A stretch of 64,000 nt of DNA, from NCBI RefSeq assembly GCF_015710975.1, contig NZ_CP049783.1, positions 4,445,501 through 4,509,500 of the forward strand, written 5' to 3'. A model generated the notes under the pieces. That model was given only the letters and a program-made list of their open reading frames with translations. It was not told the DNA's origin and did no database searches. Below, in pieces: positions 50,059 to 56,246 of the stretch (the stretch's first letter is position 1; every line of letters begins with the position of its first letter). The position numbers and the translations under genes were made by a program. This stretch comes from Paenibacillus polymyxa. GTDB taxonomy: Bacteria > Bacillota > Bacilli > Paenibacillales > Paenibacillaceae.

Positions 50059-50829
50059 ATGAATATGGAGCTTGAAAATAAATATATAAATGAAGCAAAG
50101 TTGGCGGCAAAGCAAGCAGGAGGATACCTCACAGTAGAACTCTTTGATTTTTATAGAAACAAAGAAAAAACTACTACATGGGATACCTACAATAGAAAAG
50201 CTAAAACAAATTTTAAAGATTTCTTGAAAAAAGCTGGTATTCCAACAAAAGAAGAATACTTATTAGAAAAAAACAGAATAAAAGCAATCAGTAATTTCAA
50301 ATTATTAAATGTATTAAATGGGTATGTAGATAAAGTGGATTATGAAGCTGGTAATTTTGAGCCTGCTTGGGAGTATATATCTGACCACTTTGGAATAGAG
50401 AAAATATGCAAAGCTGCTGAAGTAAATTTGAAAAACAAATATACAAGCATTGAATCAATGATTGTTGATTTAAAAAATTCCATTAAAAAAATAGGTTACA
50501 TTCCAACAAAAGTAGAATATGATAGTTTGAAACTAAAACCATCTTCTAGTGCAATGAACAATAAGGGGTTGAGTTGGACAGAAGCAATGAAAAAAGCAGA
50601 ATTTTCTCCAAAGAAAGTTGGGGAAAAAGTATGTGAATACGAAAGATGTTATTCGCAGTTTCTTTTTATTGAAGGAAAGAAATTCTGCATCACTTGTGAG
50701 AATAAAATAAAGAATGAAATTCTAAATAAAATCGAATTAATGAATACAAAAGACTTAAAAGATGTGACTAAAGTTCTGGTTTTGGAAGGTAATAATCACA
50801 ATTTGTTAGATAAACTTAGGAAAAAATGA
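50059..50829 (+). CDS. Protein with homing-endonuclease-associated repeats (256 aa)
   Basis: GAGAGGTG precedes the ATG. Two regions resemble the HNH-associated DNA-binding repeat: TTWDTYNRKAKTNFKDFLKKAG and IGYIPTKVEYDSLK followed by GLSWTEAMKKAEF. A CEYE...CITC cysteine set near residue 200-220 could bind zinc. There is no nuclease core, so it looks like a sequence-specific DNA-binding protein. It is directly upstream of the yopQ-mrpR operon, suggesting a regulatory role. Confidence 0.6.
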   Translation: MNMELENKYINEAKLAAKQAGGYLTVELFDFYRNKEKTTTWDTYNRKAKTNFKDFLKKAGIPTKEEYLLEKNRIKAISNFKLLNVLNGYVDKVDYEAGNFEPAWEYISDHFGIEKICKAAEVNLKNKYTSIESMIVDLKNSIKKIGYIPTKVEYDSLKLKPSSSAMNNKGLSWTEAMKKAEFSPKKVGEKVCEYERCYSQFLFIEGKKFCITCENKIKNEILNKIELMNTKDLKDVTKVLVLEGNNHNLLDKLRKK

Positions 50830-50834
50830 TCGTG

Positions 50835-50862
50835 TATATTTATTATATTTATGTGTTATAAT
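50835..50862 (+). promoter_or_regulatory. Promoter of yopQ-mrpR operon overlapped by inverted operator
   Basis: TATATT (50835-50840), a 16-base spacer and TATAAT (50857-50862). TATTATATTTA (50841-50851) in the spacer resembles the dispersed operator in reverse orientation with one changed base. This would allow the MrpR-like protein to regulate its own operon. Confidence 0.55.
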
Positions 50863-50887
50863 TCTTTAATAAAGGAGTGTATCACAT

Positions 50888-52222
50888 TTGAAAACTGACC
50901 GTAGAGAAGTAGAAAAGATAATTACTGAGATAATTGATGAACATAAGACAAGTAGAAAGAAGATACTTAGTGTAAATGACAGATTAAACTCACTAGGAGT
51001 TCCCTATGGAACATTAAACGAGATTATTTTAAAAAAGAAAAGCATTGAAGAGGTTAGTCTACCCTTATTATGTGTCTTTACTGAGTGCATTAATAGTGTT
51101 TTTGGTGGTATAGATCCACTTGAACATTTTACAGCGACTGAAATTAGAGAAGCAAAAGAAAGTGTAGCATCAGAATTTGTTAGTGAAACAATAAGTCTAC
51201 CTTTGACTTTTAATGCAATACAAATTGACGAAAAAGCATATTCTTCAAAAATATCAGCCAAGCTTCTAAATAAGATGTTTGAATCGCAGATGATAATATA
51301 CGATCCAAGGTCTCAAAGAGGATTAAAATATAAAGGCAATCGCAACGATGGAATTATTGAAACGCCTATTGTAAATCAGTCTTCCGTGAGAACTATTGCT
51401 AATAAACTGGTTGCGAATGACTATTTAACTGATACCATAAGATTTAACGTTTATAACTTTGAATCAGAACCAGTAACTTGGATTCCGAAAGAAGACGAGT
51501 TTGGACAATTAATTATAAACAAAGATGCTACTATAAGTATATTGGATGGTTTTCACCGTTTGCAGGCTACTGTCAAAGCAATGAATGAGAAAAATGATTT
51601 AAATTTTAATTTTGAACTATCGATTAGAACTTATGATCAGCAAACTGCCTCTAAATTTTTTGGTCAGATAAATACAATCAACATTTTAAATAAAGACAGA
51701 AAGAAAGAACTTTCTGCTACTGGGCGATCTGCTTCTGTTGTAAAAGAATTACAAACCAACCAAGACAGCGAACTTAAAGGTATTCGAATTGCCTCTACAA
51801 CTAAGCCAAATACTGCTGTTGGGCAATTGACAACTTTCAGTATCTTAAATTTAGCGATTGAAAGAACATTTAATCCTCAGACGTATCTTGATTATCAAAA
51901 TGTATCTCACTATCTTGTGAAATATTTTGGTATTTTGATAAGTTTGTATGTGGATGCTTTTTTGGAAAATAGAGAAAAGTATGATAAGAGCTATATAAAT
52001 CACCCTTTAATGTTTTTTGGATATACAGTGATCGCTTATAAAATGTATCAAAAAGATAATCAAAGCATTAATCCACAGGAGTTAAATAAAATAATTGATA
52101 GTCTTGATTTAAGTAACGATAAAACACTTATAGATTTATTTGAGGCTAAAAGAGCTTATTCGTCTACTCGCATTCAAGGGGACATACTAAAACATTTTGA
52201 AAATATAATCAAAGAGGTGTAA
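50888..52222 (+). CDS. YopQ-like protein with DndB/ParB-like motif
   Basis: TTG start behind AAAGGAGTG. The 444-aa protein has an N-terminal helix-turn-helix-like region (about 1-60). A central module contains SILDGFHRLQATVKAM and FFGQINTINILNKDRKK, the DGxHR and FxxxNxxxK-type motifs of DndB/DGQHR and ParB-like proteins. It lies four bases upstream of an MrpR-like gene, as YopQ lies before YopR in SPbeta. It probably works with the repressor in lysogeny control. Biochemical activity is unknown. Confidence 0.75.
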   Translation: MKTDRREVEKIITEIIDEHKTSRKKILSVNDRLNSLGVPYGTLNEIILKKKSIEEVSLPLLCVFTECINSVFGGIDPLEHFTATEIREAKESVASEFVSETISLPLTFNAIQIDEKAYSSKISAKLLNKMFESQMIIYDPRSQRGLKYKGNRNDGIIETPIVNQSSVRTIANKLVANDYLTDTIRFNVYNFESEPVTWIPKEDEFGQLIINKDATISILDGFHRLQATVKAMNEKNDLNFNFELSIRTYDQQTASKFFGQINTINILNKDRKKELSATGRSASVVKELQTNQDSELKGIRIASTTKPNTAVGQLTTFSILNLAIERTFNPQTYLDYQNVSHYLVKYFGILISLYVDAFLENREKYDKSYINHPLMFFGYTVIAYKMYQKDNQSINPQELNKIIDSLDLSNDKTLIDLFEAKRAYSSTRIQGDILKHFENIIKEV

Positions 52223-52226
52223 CAAA

Positions 52227-53204
52227 TTGAATAATATATATGGGGATAGCCTATATAATCCAGAGATCAAAAAAAGATTTTTAAGTGAATTTAGAGAAAA
52301 CACTCGTAAAAACTACGAAGGAAAATTAAAACGTGCAAGCAGAGTGGAAATGAGATTGGAAAAAGACCTTTATGATTTTACATTGAGTGAATTTGAAGAG
52401 GTTATTTATCTTCTAGCTCCAACAAAGTTAAGTAGTGCAATGAATTATGGGTCAATTCTCAGGAAATACGTTGAGTGGGCAAGTGCGCAAGGGCTTAGAA
52501 AAGATAAAATGAATCCACTTGCAGCAATGAAAGGGAAAAGCGACTTTGAAAAATTTGTACCACAACAAACATTAATTAAAAAAGAGCATTTAGACGATGC
52601 TTTATCTGAATTGGATAGTTATAGAGATATAGCGATAATTCTATCAATATTTGAAGGTATTCTGGGTAGAAACAGTTCTGAAATAAGAACCTTAAAAGTG
52701 GAAAATATCGATAAGGCTAATAATAAAATAAAATTAACAAATGTAGACCGCTATGAAACAACAGAAAGAGAAATTATTGTTAGTGAATATTTAATTAAAT
52801 CTCTTTTAGCAGCCGATAAAGAAGAAGTGTACAAATCCAATTTTGGTGAAGGTAGCAAAAGAAAAGATACTTCCAAATTAAAAGACAATGAATATATAAT
52901 AAAGAGCACGAGAGGAGAAGAAGTTAAACAGTCATTAATAACATTTGTTGTTACAAAGTTTGGTGAAAAACTGAATAGGCCAAGTTTATCTCCAATCGAT
53001 ATAAGAAATTCAGGCATGTTAGAAATGGCAAGAATAGAATACCTTCGTGATAACAAAAAATCTTTAGATCGTTCAGATATTCATAAGATATGTAAACAAT
53101 TTAATGTTGGTTTGCGTGATGGTGGTATAATCAACAGTACAATGTATACTCAAGATTTCCTCAATGAAGAAACCATAAAAAGAGTTTATCCTGAAGTAGA
53201 ATAA
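52227..53204 (+). CDS. mrpR: MrpR/YopR-like master repressor with degenerate recombinase fold
   Basis: TTG start behind AAGAGGTG. The 325-aa protein has a SAM-like N-terminal domain (about 20-95) and a C-terminal tyrosine-recombinase fold. Key residues are altered: the usual GLRxSE becomes ILGRNSSEI, and the HxLR box becomes SPIDIRNSG with the histidine lost. No LGH motif is seen. YopR (MrpR) of SPbeta is a repressor with exactly this inactive recombinase fold and a similar length, and it also follows YopQ. I therefore infer a DNA-binding repressor acting on the dispersed AAATATAATGAA motif. Confidence 0.78.
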   Translation: MNNIYGDSLYNPEIKKRFLSEFRENTRKNYEGKLKRASRVEMRLEKDLYDFTLSEFEEVIYLLAPTKLSSAMNYGSILRKYVEWASAQGLRKDKMNPLAAMKGKSDFEKFVPQQTLIKKEHLDDALSELDSYRDIAIILSIFEGILGRNSSEIRTLKVENIDKANNKIKLTNVDRYETTEREIIVSEYLIKSLLAADKEEVYKSNFGEGSKRKDTSKLKDNEYIIKSTRGEEVKQSLITFVVTKFGEKLNRPSLSPIDIRNSGMLEMARIEYLRDNKKSLDRSDIHKICKQFNVGLRDGGIINSTMYTQDFLNEETIKRVYPEVE

Positions 53205-53227
53205 GTATTTCTTATTCTACTTTTTTT
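53196..53227 (+). terminator. Rho-independent terminator of yopQ-mrpR operon
   Basis: GTAGAATAAG/CTTATTCTAC, ten base pairs with a five-base loop and seven T residues. It overlaps the end of the repressor gene. Confidence 0.93.
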
Positions 53228-53240
53228 ATGGAAAATTGTG

Positions 53241-53296
53241 TTGACATCAACATAAACGCATGATATATTTACATTATAAATTCATTATATTTAATT
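53241..53296 (+). promoter_or_regulatory. agr-cassette promoter with downstream operator
   Basis: TTGACA (53241-53246), a 17-base spacer and TATATT (53264-53269) form a strong promoter. The -35 box sits within GTTGA/TCAAC. About 12 bases past the start lies TTCATTATATTTAATT (53281-53296), the dispersed operator in reverse orientation, where a bound repressor would act as a roadblock. The agr genes are thus probably silenced by the MrpR-like protein. Confidence 0.8.
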
Positions 53297-53316
53297 ATAA
53301 GAACGTGAGGGCAAAC

Positions 53317-53958
53317 ATGGAAACAGCTAAATACATAATATTCTCAATGTTGGATGGAATGGCGATTTTTATTTTTGGATTTGGTATGTATTCGGTAAAA
53401 ATAAGAGATTATTGGATACAATTTATCGTTTCAAGCCTGTGTATTTCGGTGGGTTCCTACTTATATATGGAATATGGTTTTCCGAATAGGATTGCTCCCG
53501 TGACAAACCTTATATGCATGATTCTTTTTCTTGTAATTTTATTTAAGTTATCCCCTCTTTCATCACTGAGAATATCGGGAATTAGTTTCTTAGTGCAGAT
53601 GATTTTACAAACTTTAACTGCTGTCATACTCGCATTAACACTAAAAATTGATTTTTTTACAACAACAAAAGATTATGGAACGTTGATTCAATTTTTAGGT
53701 GACTCAACAATGATCTTAATAAGCCTTGCATTAAGAAAACGATCTGTTTTCTTTACAACACTGCCGTATCAATATACTTTGAAATTCAAAATTAATGTCT
53801 CTAATGTTGTATTATTCATTATTTCTCTGATCGGAGTGTCTGTAATGACAAAGCCAACTTTCGATAATATGACTATTAGCGTAGTTTTTTGGATAATAAT
53901 ATTTGTCTTACTGATTTTTATAGAAAGAAGAAAGGAAATTAAAAATGAATATGATTAA
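53317..53958 (+). CDS. Polytopic membrane protein, AgrC-sensor-like without kinase
   Basis: GTGAGGG precedes the ATG; the longer frame would include the operator. The 213-aa protein has six or seven hydrophobic helices over almost its whole length and a short basic tail (IERRKEIKNEYD). This matches the peptide-sensing membrane half of AgrC, but no histidine-kinase domain follows. Its end overlaps agrB by 14 bases. It may be a peptide receptor, or the membrane inhibitor of the LytTR protein as in HdrM/BrsM-type LytTR regulatory systems. Confidence 0.7.
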   Translation: METAKYIIFSMLDGMAIFIFGFGMYSVKIRDYWIQFIVSSLCISVGSYLYMEYGFPNRIAPVTNLICMILFLVILFKLSPLSSLRISGISFLVQMILQTLTAVILALTLKIDFFTTTKDYGTLIQFLGDSTMILISLALRKRSVFFTTLPYQYTLKFKINVSNVVLFIISLIGVSVMTKPTFDNMTISVVFWIIIFVLLIFIERRKEIKNEYD

Positions 53959-54481
53959 TCAGTTGGCTGATAAATGGAGTATTGCAGCTAAAAGGAAATA
54001 TCCTGATGAATTACCGTCACAACAAATAGTAAGGTATACAATTAAATTTATTATATCGAATACCATTCCAATATTTATTGTTTTAATAGCATCAATGTTG
54101 CTGGGGATTACCAAAGAAGCAATACTTGCACTAATTGGTTTTTCATCAGTAAGAATGTTTTCAGGTGGGTTTCATTTTAAATCAGCAGAAATGTGTATAG
54201 TTTTTTCATCTCTTGTTATAATTTTAATTGCATTGTGTGGCAATTATTTCGATAATTATTCTTTCGCTATGTACCTAGCGAGTATAATATTAGTAATGTT
54301 GTATGCACCAAGTAAGATCGAACAGCAAACAAGAGTGAAACCAAAAAATTTTAAATGGTTTAAAATTATATCTTTAATATTAGTTACGCTAATATATACG
54401 ATTAATATTCCAGTTTTGAATTTAGCAGCTTTAGTACAAAGTCTCCTCTTGATACGCTTGAGAGGAGGTGAAAAGGTATGA
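53945..54481 (+). CDS. agrB: AgrB-like autoinducing-peptide protease
   Basis: The 178-aa membrane protein has the AgrB signature RMFSGGFHFKSAEMC, in which His77 and Cys84 are the catalytic pair and sit at the same positions and spacing as in Staphylococcus aureus AgrB. Further on, MLYAPSKIEQQTRVKP corresponds to the conserved YAPxxT/S segment. Four to six membrane helices surround it. It would cleave and cyclise the AgrD-like peptide encoded by the next, overlapping gene (ATGA). GAAGG precedes the ATG. Confidence 0.93.
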   Translation: MNMINQLADKWSIAAKRKYPDELPSQQIVRYTIKFIISNTIPIFIVLIASMLLGITKEAILALIGFSSVRMFSGGFHFKSAEMCIVFSSLVIILIALCGNYFDNYSFAMYLASIILVMLYAPSKIEQQTRVKPKNFKWFKIISLILVTLIYTINIPVLNLAALVQSLLLIRLRGGEKV

Positions 54482-54600
54482 AATTGAACAAACTTATGCT
54501 GATTGTTGGTAGTTTTTGCTCTCTGCTGGCTGTAACAGTAGTAAGCACTGCTAGTTGGACGTTGATCCATGGAGAAGCAGTGCCAGAAGAATTGAAATAA
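54478..54600 (+). CDS. agrD: AgrD-like autoinducing peptide precursor
   Basis: A 40-aa ORF overlapping the agrB stop, with AGAGGAGGTG upstream. It has an amphipathic/hydrophobic leader (MKLNKLMLIVGSFCSLLAVT), a core around STASWTLIH, and the acidic tail GEAVPEELK that matches the AgrD recognition tail (compare DEVEVPKEL in S. aureus). There is no core cysteine, so the ring would be a lactone through Ser26, probably SWTLI, formed by AgrB. This is the signalling molecule of the cassette. Confidence 0.87.
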   Translation: MKLNKLMLIVGSFCSLLAVTVVSTASWTLIHGEAVPEELK

Positions 54601-54603
54601 GAT

Positions 54604-54645
54604 ATTTGGTGTCTCGTTCTTCTTTTGGGAGGCGAGACACCAAAT
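54604..54645 (+). promoter_or_regulatory. 13-bp perfect hairpin between agrD and lytTR gene
   Basis: ATTTGGTGTCTCG pairs with CGAGACACCAAAT around a 16-base loop. No T-run follows, and the lytTR ribosome site starts seven bases later. It may attenuate, stabilise or limit translation so that regulator and peptide are made at different levels. Confidence 0.7.
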
Positions 54646-54664
54646 GAATTATGAGGTGAAAAAA

Positions 54665-55057
54665 TTGAAATCAACGGATACTATAAAAGTAGTTAAAAAG
54701 ATAGGTGACAAAATAGACGAAGTAGCAATTATGCTGCCAGTATCTGAAATTCAAGGATTTAGAACTGAAAAGAAAAGTGGAAGAACTGGGCAAACAAGAA
54801 TTGTATACATAACAGATATGGGCGAGTATATCGATGAAACAAGAACGGAACAGACGATGCGTTTATTTGAGAATATTGAAGGCTTCGTAAGAGTAGGTAG
54901 AGGGAGCATGGCTGACGTTACTAAAATTGATGAAATTGATGAAAAGGTATATGAGATATACTTTGATAAAAACAAAAAAAGCTTTGTAGAGATAGCTGCG
55001 GTACATTTAACCAATGTGAAAAAAATGCTACAAAAATTAAGAAACAATAAAAAATAA
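54665..55057 (+). CDS. LytTR-domain transcriptional regulator without receiver
   Basis: TTG start seven bases after GAGGTG. The 130-aa protein is essentially a LytTR DNA-binding domain. Features are VAIMLPVSEIQGFRTE, the central YITDMGEYI strand region, LFENIEGFVRVGRGSM (equivalent to FxRxHRSxxVN) and a final basic helix. AgrA-type regulators normally have an N-terminal receiver domain, which is absent here. Regulation must therefore differ from AgrC-AgrA phosphorelay, for example sequestration by the membrane protein of the same operon. Likely targets are the promoters just downstream. Confidence 0.82.
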   Translation: MKSTDTIKVVKKIGDKIDEVAIMLPVSEIQGFRTEKKSGRTGQTRIVYITDMGEYIDETRTEQTMRLFENIEGFVRVGRGSMADVTKIDEIDEKVYEIYFDKNKKSFVEIAAVHLTNVKKMLQKLRNNKK

Positions 55058-55077
55058 GAGTTATTTTTGGATTTATG

Positions 55078-55131
55078 TTGCTTATGCCTTTTGGCAGTAG
55101 TATAATCAAAATAAATACGAACATAAGTTCC
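55078..55131 (+). promoter_or_regulatory. LexA-type box at a rightward promoter
   Basis: TTGCTT (55078-55083), a 17-base spacer and TATAAT (55101-55106). CGAACATAAGTTCC (55118-55131) covers the region just after the start point and fits the DinR/LexA consensus at all but one base. The spacer includes a TGCC/GGCA palindrome. This transcript would enter the 124-aa gene and link it to DNA damage. Confidence 0.65.
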
Positions 55132-55158
55132 TGAATAAAACGATTCGACAAAAAGTGA

Positions 55159-55254
55159 CACACTATATGGACGTTTTTCCAGTATATTGATTAAGTCAAT
55201 ATATTTAGACATGGTGTGTAAAGTTGTTGCCTAATTATAGTAATCTCGTATAAT
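55159..55254 (+). promoter_or_regulatory. Nested inverted repeats and second promoter before 124-aa gene
   Basis: TATATTGA/TCAATATA (55183-55203) lies inside a larger ACACAC/GTGTGT repeat (from about 55159 to 55219). It is followed by TTGCCT (55227-55232), a 16-base spacer and TATAAT (55249-55254). The repeats sit just upstream of the promoter, where an activator such as the LytTR protein might bind, though no standard LytTR direct-repeat pair is evident. Confidence 0.6.
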
Positions 55255-55289
55255 AAAAGTATAGAATTCGACAGCAAGGAGATAATGCT

Positions 55290-55664
55290 ATGCAGCAAGA
55301 CGAACTAATTTATCGGCTTGATATACCTAAAAGCGCCACAATAATAATTAAAAAAATTGAGTTCCTTTTGAGAAGTGACTCTGACAGACAAAAAATGTAT
55401 TTATTTTGCAATGGTAATCCTGGCTCTGAATATATTTATCTCTCAGAAAAAAGAAAACAGTTGATCAATGAAGAAGGATATAAGGACAAGAGTGAGTTTA
55501 TTGTTGATTATAATGATAATAATATCATGGCACTTGAGAGATTATGTCAAGAAAAAGTTGATGGTTTTAAGTTAGCTAGATTAAAAGTAACAGATCCAGA
55601 AACATTATATAGCTTGTATGAAAAAAATAAATACTCAAATTTGCTACACTTAGCCTTGTCTTAG
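55290..55664 (+). CDS. Hypothetical protein, possible output gene of the agr/SOS locus (124 aa)
   Basis: GGAGAT lies upstream of the ATG. The protein begins MQQDELIYRLDIPKSATIII and is mixed alpha/beta with a charged C-terminal half; no motif recognised. It is preceded by a LexA-boxed promoter and by a promoter with nested inverted repeats, immediately after the LytTR gene. By position it is the best candidate for the effector that the circuit controls. Confidence 0.7.
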   Translation: MQQDELIYRLDIPKSATIIIKKIEFLLRSDSDRQKMYLFCNGNPGSEYIYLSEKRKQLINEEGYKDKSEFIVDYNDNNIMALERLCQEKVDGFKLARLKVTDPETLYSLYEKNKYSNLLHLALS

Positions 55665-55747
55665 TTGCATAGCCATTGCCGAGCGTATGGTTCGGCTGAT
55701 TACATACTTTATAGCTAGAAATAAAAATGTATAATGATTATACAATT

Positions 55748-55793
55748 AAAAATAATGAAATACATTGACTATAATGAGTAAGCGTGTTATATT
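55748..55793 (+). promoter_or_regulatory. Promoter of tRNA region with operator motif
   Basis: AAAAATAATGAAAT (55748-55761) ends three bases before TTGACT (55765-55770). A 17-base spacer and TATATT (55788-55793) follow, about 70 bases upstream of the tRNA. Confidence 0.75.
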
Positions 55794-55867
55794 TAATTAG
55801 CAAGGTAATCGACGTCATAAAAGAATACTTTTATCAAGATAGACTGTTACCAAAAGGCAATGAACAA

Positions 55868-55944
55868 GGGTCTTTAGCTCAGTTGGTTAGAGCGGTCGGC
55901 TCATAACCGATTGGTCGGGGGTTCAAATCCCTCAAGACCCACCA
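55868..55944 (+). tRNA. tRNA with CAU anticodon (probably Ile2, else Met)
   Basis: Full cloverleaf: acceptor GGGTCTT/AAGACCC, D-arm GCTC/GAGC, anticodon arm CGG-CTCATAA-CCG, T-arm GGGGG-TTCAAAT-CCCTC, and an encoded CCA end. The anticodon is CAU. The body resembles Bacillus tRNA-Ile2, whose C34 is modified to lysidine to read AUA, more than elongator tRNA-Met. AUA codons are frequent in this AT-rich genome, which would explain carrying it. Confidence 0.9.
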
Positions 55945-55999
55945 AGAAAATAACACACAAAAATGTGTGATTATATAGATAAGATATAACTGAAAGGAG

Positions 56000-56112
56000 A
56001 TGTCAAAACATGAACAGGTCTTACGATAGCGGATTTACTTAGTTTCAATGTAGGAGCTAAAATAACTCTTAAAGAAGTACATACAATAATAACGCCAAGT
56101 GCGATTATATAG
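56000..56112 (+). pseudogene. Small broken or frame-shifted ORF after tRNA
   Basis: ATG 56000, overlapping AAAGGAG, encodes only MSKHEQVLR. Near its end the -1 frame reads TIADLLSFNVGAKITLKEVH and ends at 56112. Together they look like one protein interrupted by a frame change. No functional call. The rest of 55945-56246 holds no other convincing gene. Confidence 0.3.
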
Positions 56113-56246
56113 ATGCAATACATCTCACTTAACAAGGTGGTGATATGAATCAAGAACAAGTTGAGAAGCCCTCCTTTTTATGATTGATTAGACTTAAATT
56201 AATCAAATAAAAATAATCAAACATAAAAAGGAGAAATAATATACAT

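Noticed and set aside
54751..55212. 153-aa leftward frame opposite the LytTR gene
   Set aside because: No ribosome site; it is antisense to a recognisable LytTR domain and crosses two rightward promoters.
50047..55664. Arbitrium system (AimR/AimP)
   Set aside because: No protein of about 380 residues with TPR repeats and no AimP-like exported peptide is present; the peptide precursor found is AgrD-like.
56205..56225. Further copy of the dispersed operator (AAAAATAATCAAAC)
   Set aside because: The conserved TGAA end is changed and no -35/-10 pair follows at a fitting distance.
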